This document shows, one piece after another, positions 33,228 to 44,385 of a DNA stretch of 64,000 nucleotides. The translations under genes and the position numbers were made by a program. Source of the DNA: Typhlomys cinereus (lineage: Eukaryota > Chordata > Mammalia > Rodentia > Platacanthomyidae); assembly GCA_023101885.1 (NCBI GenBank), contig JALPQD010000087.1:6847912-6911911 (forward strand), given 5' to 3'. Below the pieces are notes generated by a model. The model was not told the origin of the DNA. It did not search any database and was given only the letters and a program-made list of their open reading frames with translations. The first letter of the stretch is position 1, and each line of letters opens with the position of its first letter.

Positions 33228-33600
33228 ACACAGGTGTCAACTTGACCATTAAAGGCTGAACTCTGGCAAGCCCTGAGGAAGCCTATGGGTGATTATGAAA
33301 CTGCCATGGGAGGATGCAGCCCATGGGGGATGGAACTCTTCCCGGGCACCAGGATAAAAATGGAGAGAGCTGGGTCGGTAGTTTGGCATGTTGGCGCGCA
33401 GGCATTCTGGCATGAGAGAAAGTGTGCCCCTCGCGCAGTGATGGTACGGCCAGTTCCCTCGGCTCCTAATCATTGCAGTGAGCTCTCCTGCCAAGCTGGA
33501 CCATGCACTGTAACCAGAATCCTAAGCAAGAATAAGCCCTTGTTCTCCTAAGCTGTTTGATTGCGTATTTATCAGCAACATGAAGAGAAACTGCAATAGA
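33228..33600 (+). mobile_element. MaLR-like solo LTR
   Basis: 'acacaggtgtcaacttgacc', 'aaggctgaactctggcaagc', 'ggagagagctgggtcggtag', 'tggtacggccagttccctcg', then 'gaataagcccttgttctcct'. Several CpGs remain (for example 'ttggcgcgcagg'), which suggests a younger copy than its neighbours. Confidence 0.85.
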
Positions 33601-34092
33601 AGGCTTTTGACTCAGTTCAATCAAAGGAAACCCCATGAAACTGGGCAAGAGGAGTTTGAAAAAGGGGGAGAAGGGAGGAAGGCATTCCAGGCTGCGGAAT
33701 GACATGAGCAATGGGGGAGGAGGGAAGATTCGAGAACATGCTCAGGAAGAAGCAAGAAGTTCCATACAATGCCAATTTACAGGCAGGAATGAAAGAGAAG
33801 ATGAAATTGAAAGTCAAGCGAGAGTCTGTCATGGGAGGTCACTCACAGTGCCTTTTTGCGTGGTGCTCTAGCGTGTTCAAGACTTTAAATGACAAGTGCT
33901 ATCTCTTTTTTTTTAACACAAGGAAAAAAATGAAGTTTACAGGTGGCAGATTACCCATCCAAGGGCATGCAGTCAGCAAGGTTAGATCTCAACAATTTAT
34001 TCAAAAGGTATGCATGAGCCCGAGGACTAAAGATGACCATAAAACAGACAGATTTTAATCATAACCTCAGAGCACCAACAGTCCAGGAGGAA
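33601..34092. other. Unclassified, possible antisense MIR
   Basis: About 33920-33990 ('ggaaaaaaatgaagtttaca', then 'agggcatgcagtcagcaagg') fits an antisense MIR. The preceding purine-rich part is unassigned. Confidence 0.4.
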
Positions 34093-34430
34093 AGACAACG
34101 GGGCATGGAGATGGCTCAGTCAGCAAAGCATCTGCTATGCAAGCAAGCAAGAGGGTCCGAGCTTCATTCCCAGAGTCTATGTGAAAAAGGCAGGCATGGT
34201 AGTACATGCTCGCAATGCCAGTCCAGGGAGACAGAGACAGGCAGTTCCCTGAGGCTGCCTAACTGAATTAACAAGCCCTTCAGGCCAGTGAGAGACCTTG
34301 TCACAAAAACTAAGATGGACAGTTCCCAATGAACAACATCTGAGGTTGAACTTTGGCCTTTGCATGCATGCACACACATATTTGTGCACCTGCATGCACA
34401 TGAACACATGTATACACATCAAAAGAAATG
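34093..34430 (+). mobile_element. B4-like composite SINE
   Basis: tRNA-like head 'gcatggagatggctcagtca' and B-box side 'gagggtccgagcttcattcc', joined to a B1-like part ('ggcaggcatggtagtacatg', 'ggccagtgagagaccttgtc'), ending in a 'gcatgcatgcacacacat' tail. The tRNA-plus-7SL fusion is the B4 arrangement. Confidence 0.75.
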
Positions 34431-34621
34431 GCAATGGTTACAAACATGGTATTGGATTAAAGTGTTGTACATATGGGAATATATGGTGATCTGTGAAAGC
34501 TACCAGCCCACAGGGGTGAGGAGACCTCAAAATTGAAGTGGCATCTCAGCTTGAAAAACATGTCACTTGGCAATGGGGATGGAATACGGGATAGGCTCTG
34601 GTAAAGAACATTCTGGCCCAT

Positions 34622-34700
34622 TATGGTGAAGCTAACACTTGGGAGGCCGAGGCAGGAAGATCACCAGTTTAAGATCAGCCTGCCTCAAACAACAGCAAAG
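34622..34700 (+). mobile_element. B1-like SINE fragment
   Basis: 'gctaacacttgggaggccga', 'ggcaggaagatcaccagttt' and 'aagatcagcctgcctcaaac'. Confidence 0.75.
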
Positions 34701-34782
34701 AAATGTCCTAAAGAGAGTATTCCGAGTACATGCAAAGGGCCACAGAAGAGAGAGAACCAAGCATCTTCCAGAGACAGCAAAT

Positions 34783-34843
34783 GCTGGAGGGACCTTCTGC
34801 TTGCAAGGCAGAGTCTTAACTCCTGAGCCATCTCTCCAGCCCT
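34783..34843 (-). mobile_element. D-SINE head fragment
   Basis: Only the antisense 5' end: 'gggaccttctgcttgcaagg', 'cagagtcttaactcctgagc' and 'catctctccagccc'. An unusual kind of fragment, since L1-mobilised copies normally lose the 5' end, not the 3' end. Confidence 0.85.
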
Positions 34844-35007
34844 TCTCTTCTATTCTCATCTCCTTTATGTATGATTTCTTTCAGCCTGTCATAAACAATT
34901 GCACTTTTAGTTTTTTAGGAGATTGCTGAAACAAATGACCACAAATTTTGGTAATGACAGAAATGTATTTTCTCACAATTCTTCAGGCCAGAAATCTAAA
35001 ATCAGTG

Positions 35008-35092
35008 CATCGGGACCGGAATTAGGAACAAAGCATGTGCTTGCATGTACAAAGCACAGGGTTTGATCCCCAGCCCCCAAAGATGAAAACAC
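35008..35092 (+). mobile_element. ID-like SINE, diverged
   Basis: 'aaagcatgtgcttgcatgta' and 'agggtttgatccccagcccc', then an A-rich end. The B-box complement is intact. Confidence 0.7.
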
Positions 35093-35459
35093 AATGTTGA
35101 GAAAGCTTCAGGGTATCGGCAGGGCCAGTGTCGCCTGAAAACTCTAGGAGAATGGCTTCTTCTCCTAGCTCTTGCTGACCGCTCCCTCGGTCCATCCTGG
35201 GCAACTCTTGGTTTGAGCTTCATCACCTGGTTGTCTACATCTGTACTGGCTTTCCCCCCTTTGACTGTCTCCTTCTCTTCAGTCTTTAACAGGAATGTGT
35301 GCCGCTGGATTTAGGGCTTATATGATAATCCCAGAATGATGGTTTGCATTTGCAAAACCCCTTTTCCAAATGAGGTTTTGTTCAAAGCTTCAGGTTGGGC
35401 ATGTCTGTTCAGGGTTAATGGGAGAGGAAACCTTCACTTACAAGTTACTTATAGTTTTT
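35093..35459. other. Unclassified sequence
   Basis: No repeat or gene recognised. Confidence 0.4.
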
Positions 35460-35567
35460 GTTTGTTGAGATGGGGGTCTCACTATGTCGTCTAGGCTGAT
35501 CTTCAACATGCAATCCCTCTGCCTCAACCGCCCCATGTAGGAGTACGGACATGCAGCATCAAGTCTG
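35460..35567 (-). mobile_element. B1-like SINE
   Basis: 'ttgagatgggggtctcacta', 'tgtcgtctaggctgatcttc' and 'caatccctctgcctcaaccg' are the antisense B1 order. Confidence 0.85.
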
Positions 35568-35720
35568 GTTTCTTCTTCCTCTTTCTCTTCTACTTTATCC
35601 TCCTTCTACTCCTCTCCTTCTTCTTCTTCTTCTTCCTTTTCCTCCTCTTCTTCCTCCTTCTCCTTCTCCTCCACTTTTTCTTCTTCTTCATCTCCTCCTC
35701 CCTCTCCTTTTCCTTTTTGT
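35568..35720. repeat. (CTT)n/(CCT)n pyrimidine tract
   Basis: Mixed CTT, TCC and CTCC units, almost only C and T from about 35572 to 35718 with a few A interruptions and a final 'ttttgtc'. Confidence 0.93.
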
Positions 35721-36026
35721 CTTTAAACACAAACCTTAATAATGAGAATTCCACAATAAAAATTTAATTAATAAAAATCTAAATCTCTCTAGCTTCTCAT
35801 TCTTTCTCCCCACTGAAGATTTTTTTAAGGAAACTTTCATTACAAATGAATCCCTGTGAATGAATAAGTAACCCATGTTGTTAATTGTAACTACTTGTAT
35901 AAAGGAAGTAATATCTATAGCACACTCAAAATACCTCTGACCCTAGGATGAATGATGAGTAAGATAATCAAGAAAATGAAAATCATCCTCTGGAAGAATG
36001 GCTGTCTCTTATCCCAGTGTTGAGAT
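35721..36026. other. Unclassified AT-rich sequence
   Basis: Nothing recognised. Confidence 0.4.
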
Positions 36027-36031
36027 GCGTG

Positions 36032-36689
36032 TGTATTAGTCAGGGTTCTCTGAAGAAACATGATCTATAGAATGAAATATATATATATATATTTTTTAAG
36101 AAATAACTCACAAAAAAAAAGAAATAACTCACAGTAAAAATAGTGTCCTTCAAGGTAGCTGCCCGCAGCAGACTCCTTCCTGGCTGGAATGTTCTACAAA
36201 GCCTAAAGAGCCCAAGAGGGTCTCAAGCCTTTGCTCCTCTGGAGGGTTGAAGACGCTGGGTTCCGATGTCCGTGAAGAACAGCTGGGCTCCGGCTTCCAT
36301 GAACAGCAGCAAAGCCTAGAGACCAGGCTCCAAAGGCAGCGGGAACAGCAACAACGTGATGGAAAAGGTGAGGCTCCAAGTCAGCCAAGGACAGAGGTAG
36401 CAGCGGCAGCAACCAAGAAGGCCATGATGCTCTAAAGGCGAACAACGTGCACGCAGAGTGGACTCCACAGCAAGTCGACACTGGATCAGGGAAGAGCAAG
36501 TCCCTCCTCCTTGCACCTCCTATTGTCTGGTCCACCACTGGAAAGTACCACTCACTTGGGCTGGGTTCTCCACAGCAATCAGTCCAGTACCTGCAGACTT
36601 GTTCAGGGGCCATTCCAACCATTAACCTTCCACAGCTGCCCCCAAACAGTCTGCAACTGTCAAATTGACATCGAAATGTAACCATAACA
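36032..36689. mobile_element. Solo LTR with 5-bp TSD
   Basis: Starts TG (tgtattagtcagggttctct) and ends CA (gaaatgtaaccataaca). Bracketed by a perfect 5-bp duplication gcgtg at 36027-36031 and 36690-36694, the integrase signature of an LTR retroelement. At 658 bp it is larger than and unlike the MaLR-type LTRs here. The left end matches a block common in mammalian LTRs, but I cannot name the family. CpG-bearing. No internal region, hence solo. Open frames within it, including 160 codons on the minus strand at 36203-36685, are fortuitous. Confidence 0.85.
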
Positions 36690-36694
36690 GCGTG

Positions 36695-36999
36695 GGAGGT
36701 CAGGGAAGCTCATTTAGGAACCCGGTGTCATACTGTCTGACGGCTGGGTGCCTGGTGACCACGGAAGCAGAGAAGGGGCAGGGCTGAGATCCAAGGAGAG
36801 GATTGGTAGAAGTCTCTGGGGAAGAGTTGGAGTGTGGGCCCCACAGCATCAGGAGCTGAGGCCTCTGGCCTCGTCCCACGACCGGCCTGGGACTAATCCT
36901 GCAATGGTTGGAGAGAGGTGAGGGGCATGCTGGAAGACAGGCAGGGTGCTGTTTCTCACTCTTCCTCCACACAACGCTCAAGAATGAAGACACGGGAGA
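36695..36999. other. Unclassified GC-richer sequence
   Basis: G/C-richer than its surroundings, no repeat recognised. A 121-codon minus frame spans 36700-37065 but runs into the next LTR. Confidence 0.4.
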
Positions 37000-37004
37000 G
37001 AGGG

Positions 37005-37433
37005 TGAGGTGTTTCTCTGCATTGCTGCCGATAAATGCATGACCGAACGGCTTATGTGGGAACAAGGGGTTTTATTTTGGCTTGTGATTGTCTGGTTATA
37101 GTTCTTACTCGAGCTTGATAGGAGAGCTCATACCAATCCTGGAGACTGAGGGAACTGACCACGCCATATCCGTATAACGACTAAGAGAGAGACAAGTTTC
37201 CCTTGCCAGAAAGCAAGTCCTCCAAGTATTCCCAAGTATGCTGAAGAATGTCAAACTTTCTTAACCAGCTCCCTCCATCAGAGGATGGTTTCACCCACCA
37301 TGGGCTGGGTCTCCCCACATCAGTTAGACAATCTCCTGCAGCATAGCTTAGGGTTTAACTACTAATTCTTTACAAATGTGTCCAGAGCAGAAACCTTTGA
37401 TTGTCAACTTGACACTCATATCTAAGTATGACA
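37005..37433 (-). mobile_element. MaLR-like solo LTR, 429 bp, perfect TSD
   Basis: TG at 37005 and CA at 37432-37433, bracketed by gaggg at 37000-37004 and 37434-37438. Landmarks in antisense: 'gggaacaaggggttttattt', 'ggagagctcataccaatcct', 'tcacccaccatgggctgggt', 'ttgattgtcaacttgacact'. Same 429-bp length as the plus-strand copy at 26636. Confidence 0.93.
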
Positions 37434-37438
37434 GAGGG

Positions 37439-38132
37439 GAGGTGGTAAGGCTGTGTTTCAGAAAAGCAACACCAATGGTTGGTACCAAGAGAGACTTCAT
37501 CTACACAGAGGAAGCTATGCATGTTTGTTTATAAAGATGTACTTTCTACTTTTGTGACTTGTCTATGTTTTCTAGATGGACCATACTCTTCCTTTATAGC
37601 AGGGAAAATGATTATTACCTATTTGAAAAGCATGCCTGCAAAAGTGGGCATTCCTTGGGGGCCATGTGCTCTGGGTTCTCCCAATCCAGCCCTAAGGGAA
37701 ACAAGGGAAAGACATGTAGAAACACTAGGATAAACACAGCAAGACAGAGTCTGTGGCATGGGGAAGGTGACTGTGTCTGAGCTGTAGGGGTTTTCACAAG
37801 GCGAAGTAGAGAAGTAAATGAAATGATGAGGGAGACAGACCTAAGTGAGGGCTGGAATCAGTATTTATTGAAGAAGACCAGAGGAAGGTCCTGTGGCAAG
37901 GACGAGTTTTTATGGCCGAGCAGAGGATGGCCTTGACAGAGATTCTCCAGTCCCGGAGGAGGAAGGTGTGGAGCAATTGAGGCCTCTGCTGTGTAAATCA
38001 CTCTGGCCAGATGGTGTTCATCCGCAGTTCTGAGTGAGATAAAGTGAGAAACCGTGAGCTCAGTGACAAGCACGTGTAACGGATGCTGAACAGCAGCCAG
38101 TATCCCTGAAGATTGTGAAGTCATTAATACAG
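37439..38132. other. Unclassified sequence
   Basis: No repeat family or gene recognised. Confidence 0.4.
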
Positions 38133-38180
38133 AGTGTGTGTGTGTATGTGTGTGTGTGTGTGTGTGTGTGTATGTATGCA

Positions 38181-38226
<46 letters not shown>
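38133..38226. repeat. Compound (TG)n(GA)n microsatellite
   Basis: (TG)n with TATG and TGCA interruptions at 38133-38198, then (GA)n to 38226. Confidence 0.97.
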
Positions 38227-38229
<3 letters not shown>

Positions 38230-38718
38230 GATTGGTGTGTTTGGAAGTGGGGGCTATGTGTAGGGGAGAAAGGGATTTCTCTTTTTTTTTTTTCTAAAAT
38301 AACAATCAAAGACAGTCCCTTGATTAAACAAAGAACAGGAACGATGATACCTAACAGGAGTGTTAGGTAGCAAAAAGAGCATCAAAAGGTAAGGGTCCAA
38401 ACTCAAGAGATGTCTAATAGTTTTGACAGTTATTTCCCAGGTGACATGAGATTTGCTGGATAGAAAGATGAATTCACTGTGTCCAGTGGGAGGCTTACAA
38501 CCTAACAGCTGTTATTTTCATGGCTCTGTTATTGGTGTTATTGGCAGTTGGAAATGTGGTGTCTTTTAGCCTCACTAGAGAATATTTCTGTCCTGTAACA
38601 ACATTATGAAGGTAATTTCAATTTGTTTAAGCAAAATGTGGGGGCTGAAAAGCAAGTATAGACTTTTACCTCAATCCTATAAATGTCAATTTCTAGATCC
38701 TGAGATTCATTTAGCATC
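38227..38718. other. Unclassified AT-rich sequence
   Basis: Nothing recognised. Confidence 0.4.
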
Positions 38719-38719
38719 A

Positions 38720-38895
38720 GCAAGATAACTCAATGAGTAAAAGTGTTTGTACAAGCCTGATGATCTGAGATCAGTCCCCAATCCCCAGAATCCAAGGAAA
38801 GGTGGAAGAAGAAAACTTCTCCACAGAGTTGTCTTCTGGCCTTACACATACAGAGCTGTATCATGCACATATATCCACCGCAATAATAAAGCGGA
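38720..38895 (+). mobile_element. B2-superfamily SINE, RSINE-like, diverged
   Basis: 'agcaagataactcaatgagt', 'aagcctgatgatctgagatc', 'gagttgtcttctggccttac' and a final 'aataataaag'. Confidence 0.8.
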
Positions 38896-39304
38896 ACTAT
38901 CTAGTAGCAATGATAGTATCAAAGTAGCTCAATTTACTCAGCGTTCACCATACAACTGATTCCATCTCAGTTGTTTACATTTATCATTTTACTTCACATG
39001 CATAACAATCACTACATGACAGATCAAGAATTTAAAACCTATGGTTCCAACTCCACTTTATACGTCATCTCTCTGTACGTACATTTCATTCGTCAAAGGA
39101 GTCAACGTTTCACAAAATGAATCCTGTCCTTGGTGTAAGCGACCCTCTTCTGCTCATCAAAAAATGATGTTGTCCAAATCAACCACTGTGTTCCACGATC
39201 CACCAAAAGGTTACTACCCATTGTGTAGTAGAAAACTAAAACTAATCAAATAAACAACCACATTCTCTTTGCCTTTGAAGAGTCCAAGCTAAATAAGCTG
39301 GTTA
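38896..39304. other. Unclassified sequence
   Basis: Nothing recognised. Confidence 0.4.
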
Positions 39305-39405
39305 TAATGTGACAAGCCAGACATCCCAGCTCTCAGGAAGCAACTGCAAGGACAGTCAAGCTACATTTCAAGATCTTGTCTCAAAATAAATAAATAAAAA
39401 GATAA
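39305..39405 (+). mobile_element. B1-like SINE, degraded
   Basis: 'acaagccagacatcccagct', 'ctcaggaagcaactgcaagg' and 'aagatcttgtctcaaaataa', with an AAATAAATAAA tail. Confidence 0.6.
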
Positions 39406-40013
39406 CATACATAAATAAGGTAAATGGATGCTCCAGCTTGGTTATATTTCGATGTAGTTAAAGGGTGAATCAGTCCACTTAGATTGTCTTTGGGCATTTT
39501 AAGATGCTTTTAACATTAGAGAAGATACATTTCATCACTTACCATGTTTTTTTTTTTCACATCAAATCTTCTATAAAGAATCCAAGAATAAAAAGGCAAT
39601 TTCTTATATTTTTTCTGAAAGCTGATTATTTGAAATTATTACCCACTGACTGTAGTTCTTGGGGTTTTAAAGAACATTCAAGGAATTCTTCTACCCAACA
39701 TGCTCGAGTTTAGGGATATACATTTATGTCTTTCCTGGGTATCTTTTCTTCAGAATCAAATTTACAGATCTGTATGAAGAAAGAAGAAAACTCTACCAAA
39801 CTTGCATAAGCAACAAAGGTCCTCATTAAGTTATATGGTACAAAATGCCAATAATTATTCTAACTTCTGGCACGGGTTCATCAGAAACCAAAACAATGTT
39901 GTCAAAAAGGCCTATCTCTCTTTCTTATAATTTTTCACTGAATCTTTGACAGATTTTATAGAGGTGAGTTAAGTTCTTCAGGAAGAAATTAATCTATCAC
40001 AGAAGTTTTAGGA
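39406..40013. other. Unclassified AT-rich sequence
   Basis: Nothing recognised. Confidence 0.4.
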
Positions 40014-40130
40014 AAGGGAGGAAAAGAAAAAAAGAAAAGGAAAAAGAAAAGGGATAGGGAAGGAGAGAGACATAGAAAGGAGAGAGGGAAGGAGAAAAAA
40101 AGAATGGGGAAAGAAAGGGAAGGGGGGAGA
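40014..40130. repeat. GGAAA/GAAAA purine-rich tract
   Basis: Almost only purines, with scattered T and C ('gggatagggaaggagagaga', 'catagaaagg'). Confidence 0.92.
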
Positions 40131-40691
40131 GTCAGACGGACAGACAGCTATCTAACTCTTACATTTCATTGCTTTTGATTTCTGAGTAGGTTATGCATTC
40201 AATCTTCCAGCTACTACTGTGTCCAAAGGATATATAGAGTTGATTGGCTAATATTAAGCAAAATGCCTACCTTTAAAGGTAAATTGATTAAGGATGGAGA
40301 TTTCTGAGTAGCATAAAGGATAATGGGAAGTTAGGTAAGAAAGAAGCAAGAGATGGCCACTAGAAACCATTTCATGGTTTCAAACCACTTCATCAAAGTA
40401 GCTAAGCAAGCAACAAAATAACAGATGCCACTTAGCCTTGTACCTTCTCAGGGTAGGAAAGGGACTGGATTGGACAAGGATGCCACAGGTACACCTGCCA
40501 AACATTAGGGGTCACTCACTCCAAGGAATAGCAACTCCCACTTGTTCCTCGGTGTCTTGGGGTGGAATCGGTCACACCCTTCACAATTGGAACTTCAGCT
40601 GAATTGGGCCATTTCTTTCGTGGGCTTGTGCTCCTCACTGAGAGTTTGCTGAAGAGGGAGATCATTTTGTCCACCTCTGCATCCCTATGCC
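40131..40691. other. Unclassified sequence
   Basis: Nothing recognised. Confidence 0.4.
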
Positions 40692-41066
40692 ACCATTAGT
40701 TTCATCTGTCAACAGAAGGCTGAGGTAGGACTCTGGGTGTGCCTGTGAAGAATTATTCGTTTCAGGCAGGCTCTGGACAAGCCTATGGAGACTGTCTCGC
40801 TTGCATGATTATGTGGCAAGATGGAGTTCATTGTCATGAGATGCTCCCTGGGCAGGCAGATAGCGATGAAGGCCAGTTCAACAAGCTGATGTGTGTCAGG
40901 TCTTTGCCTCTCTGCTCTTGCTGTGATATGGTGTGGCCAGTTCCCCTGGCCTCTAGTGCCATGATCATCCATAACCTGGAATAGTGAACATGAATGAAAA
41001 TTCTCTCCTTTCCCTAAATTGTTTGGGTCAGGTATTTATAAGAGCAACAAAGCTGTGAAACTAAGA
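40692..41066 (+). mobile_element. MaLR-like solo LTR
   Basis: 'ggctgaggtaggactctggg', 'gtgcctgtgaagaattattc', 'ttcaggcaggctctggacaa', 'tgatatggtgtggccagttc' and 'taaattgtttgggtcaggta' align in order with the copies at 25110 and 57131. Confidence 0.82.
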
Positions 41067-41220
41067 TGCCCTCCCATTGGAAAAGCACCTGCTAGGGAAG
41101 TGTCAGTGGTTCATCCAGTGCTTGGATGAATCATCTTGAGACCATTGGCGGAGTGTATCCAAAGCAAATCTCTGGGAAGGAAACCAACCTGCGATGTTCA
41201 CAATCACATGGGTATCAGAA

Positions 41221-41222
41221 CA

Positions 41223-41260
<38 letters not shown>

Positions 41261-41262
41261 CA
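41221..41262. repeat. (CA)n microsatellite
   Basis: Nearly pure CA run ending in 'tgcacgcacgcg'. The sequence to its left (41090-41220) may be a badly decayed SINE, but I cannot assign it. Confidence 0.95.
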
Positions 41263-41279
41263 CGCACGCGTTACCTTCT

Positions 41280-41635
41280 ACTGTTTTTGTTTCATTTTGT
41301 TTTCCTGTGAGACAAAGCGCATACACAACTTAAGGGGATAAAGGGAGATTTATTTAGCTCATGATTCTTGACAAGAATTACCACACCACAAAAGGTATAG
41401 CTGGAGACAGAAGCAGGAGGTCAGTTTAGGGATTGTCAGCCATCAAGAGGGCAGAAAGAGCAAGAACTATCTGAAAGGAAGTAGGGTCAGGCTACCAAGC
41501 CTTAAAGCCCACCTCCTGTGACGTGCATTCCTCCAGCAGAGCTCCACCTCTCAAAGATCTCCAAACAGTAACACCAGCTAAGAATGGAATACATGAGCCC
41601 ATGGGGGCAAATCACATTAAGACCATGATAGCTTT
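41280..41635 (-). mobile_element. LTR-like element, same type as 15880-16292
   Basis: 'acaacttaaggggataaagg', 'gagatttatttagctcatga', 'cattcctccagcagagctcc' and 'acctctcaaagatctccaaa' parallel the earlier copy. Confidence 0.6.
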
Positions 41636-43274
41636 AATTCCTGGATTCTGACACGTGAATGGTAGCACAGCAAAGTTAAGCAAGAGAATGGAAGGTTCCA
41701 GCAAGTAGGGATTCAACAGACTTGAAATTACAGGAAGTGGTTACGTGCCTAGGCAACTAAGTCAGCAACGGAACAAATGTCAGAGTTAGCAGTCAGAGGG
41801 TGGATATAAGACTGATTCTGTTTGCTGCTTCTTTATAGACCGCTGGAGAGGTTGAGAAAGGAAAGAAAGAGAGGAGTTGGAGAAAGCTGGTCTAGACTGA
41901 TCCTTTGTGCCTCAGTTAAGGTGGGAAGAAAGTATGCAACACTGTCTATTTCCCACTGATCCTGGGACACTACAGTGGTTCCAATCATAAATGGACAAAT
42001 ACCATCTCCCACCTCTAGACTAGCATGCTGTCAGCAAAAGCAGCAAGAATGATCTCACCCTGTCTCACACATTAAGATGGAGGCAGTAGTTACAAAACTC
42101 CTTGAGCTCTTCAGACAGAAGCAGCTATGTAAATGAAAACACACTGAATGGAAATCACTCTGCTTATTAACAATCTTTCACCACGCAATGTCATACTGAT
42201 AAGAAAAAGATATAATGGTATTCTTCTGCCTTAGACAGGGAGTCAAACCAAAGGGGCACACATGACAACAGGGCAGCTTTAAACCAAAGCCCCAAGCCCA
42301 ACCAGGGAATGGGACCACAATGCCCCAATCCCCCACCCATGGCATGATGTCAGACCTGTGCCCCGCAGCCACGGCAGGCGGCAAAGAACATAGGACCATG
42401 CTGTTGCTGCTCTGACTGACTGCAAGACAATCATTATTCCTGGAATGACAAATCTCCACCTAATTGCAACTAAATTGATTAAGAGACACATGATTTCAGG
42501 ATTAACATTGGGGGCAAATGCTGCTTAACTTAGCCACTGAGGATTCAGAGGAGGAAACAGCTGTGCCATTCAGGAAATTGCTTGGAATAAAAGGGTGGGG
42601 TTTGCAGCAGAATCCAACCTTAGCAAATTCCTGGGCGTCATCTTCTCTCTATTTGAACTCCCAAGCTGGAGATTTCCTGGGATCAAATGCTCTAAAGACA
42701 GGGCTCTTGGGTGTGAGGAGAAGCCAGCCCATGTTCTTACTGGTATCAGTCTCAGACCCCACCTTTCCAAGCAAGGAAGCTGACTGAATTTTCTTAGCCT
42801 CAACAATTCAACCGACAATCAATGCTTCCCAGAGGTTGCTGGGAGCATATACAAACAAGCAAATAGAAAGTTTCTAGCACATTCCTTGGGACCTATGAGT
42901 TTTTCTGCCAATGTTTGTTCCTTCTCCTTCTCTTGTAATGTAGGACTTTTGAAAAACTTTTTAATGCTCCACTAGCCTATAAATCAATTAACAGAGTGTT
43001 CATTCTCAGAAAAGTGTTTTTTTTTTTTCACATCTCATATCACATAGGCACTCTTTCCAAAAAGCCTAAGAATAAGGACAAGGGATAAAACATGGTCTTT
43101 TTGTGCATGGTTGGTTAAAAAGATGGATGCTTTCAGTAAGTTGGCAAATCATACACCAAAGAATAAAATGCAGAGATAAGTTTCCCACTCTGTGAAAGAT
43201 ATTTAGTGTACATGTAATGAACATAACACTACTTTCTTTAATGTGACCTCACATTGCTGCTCACAGAGTGTTAA
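41636..43274. other. Unclassified sequence, no gene
   Basis: 1.6 kb with no repeat I can name. Frames up to 93 codons, no motif. A T-run precedes 'cacatctcatatcacatagg' at about 43030. Confidence 0.4.
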
Positions 43275-43490
43275 GTCTCAGCTCAGCTTCTCACTAATGT
43301 GCATTCCTAGGTGAATTCACTGACTTCTTCATACCTTAGTGGCAATGTTTGTAAAATGAGGAAAATATTAGTGCTGATCCCCTAGAGTTGTGAGAATTAG
43401 ATGAGTTAATACATGTCAAACTTTAAACACAGTGCCAGATAAGTAGTAAATCCTGAACAGGCATTGGTAATGACTAATCACGTCAGCAAT
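43275..43490 (+). mobile_element. MIR ancient SINE
   Basis: 'tgtttgtaaaatgaggaaaa', 'tattagtgctgatcccctag', 'gttgtgagaattagatgagt', 'taatacatgtcaaactttaa', 'acagtgccagataagtagta': textbook MIR 3' order. Confidence 0.92.
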
Positions 43491-44254
43491 AGCAGTACTT
43501 TGGAGACCACATCATTGGCTGTACATAACAGCTGCTCAACAATGCCTTTTTCGTTTCTTAGGTGATAAAAGTAAAAGGTCATCCCAGCTGGTTAGGGATC
43601 AAGCAGAAATAAATGCATGTCCACCCTGATTTCATTTTGTAGATTGTCCAATCAAAATAACACATCTCATGCCCCTTTGTACTAAAACTAACTCTCTTTT
43701 GGAGCCTAGAGTGAGTTGGATCGATGTTCCAGAGTGGGCCCTTCAGCCTTGCTTCCAACCACAGCAGTTCTTCAAGACCCTCTCTGTCCTTGTCTCCATT
43801 TCCTCCAGTGGAACTTCAAATCGGGGCCCAACATGTTTGGGGTGTCCTCCCATTCCCTCTTGTATTCCTCTCCCCTTCCCACCTGCAGACTCTTCCTCTG
43901 CCACTCCTTGCAGTGCTCCTGGTGACTGGGCAAAGCTCCTCCTGGCTAGACACACCTTCACTCTTCCCTCTGCCTCTGACCTGACCCTCCTCCACAGGAA
44001 CACCCCCAAGGTGCTCACTGCCTGCACGAAAGGCATCAAGCACAAGCAATGTACACTCTGAAGAAGACACATGTTGGTCAGACATGGGCTCCAAACAAAT
44101 GTGTACTTTTCAATCAGGTCTGCTTGTGGTTTCAGTCAGTGGAGAACGATGCATGTCTCCTAAATAGTCTCCAGCATGAGACATCAGAAGTAACCCTCAG
44201 TCACTGTGGAAGTGGACCTCAAAGCAGCAAGTCCCATGTCCCTGATATCGACTA
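43491..44254. other. Unclassified, C-rich block at 43690-44040
   Basis: The C/T-rich part is open on both strands (130 codons plus, 109 minus), but this follows from base composition. No splice sites with gene-like spacing and no recognised domain. Confidence 0.4.
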
Positions 44255-44385
44255 GAACTGCCAAGCACAGGCTGTGATCCCAGCACTCCAAAGCCACGGG
44301 CAGGAGGATCGCTGCAAGTTTAAGGCCAGTCTGGCCTACATAATGTGTTCCAGGCCACCAAGGCAACAGAGGAAGAGAGAGATTG
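44255..44385 (+). mobile_element. B1-like SINE
   Basis: 'aggctgtgatcccagcactc', 'gcaggaggatcgctgcaagt' and 'aggccagtctggcctacata' are clear B1 landmarks. 3' purine tail 'gaggaagagagaga'. Confidence 0.88.

Noticed and set aside
36203..36685. 160-codon minus-strand frame, GC-rich
   Set aside because: Lies wholly inside the solo LTR at 36032-36689 and has no retroviral protein motif.
43669..44061. 130-codon C-rich frame as a possible gene
   Set aside because: Overlapping frames of 69-109 codons are open on both strands. Composition, not coding constraint, explains it.
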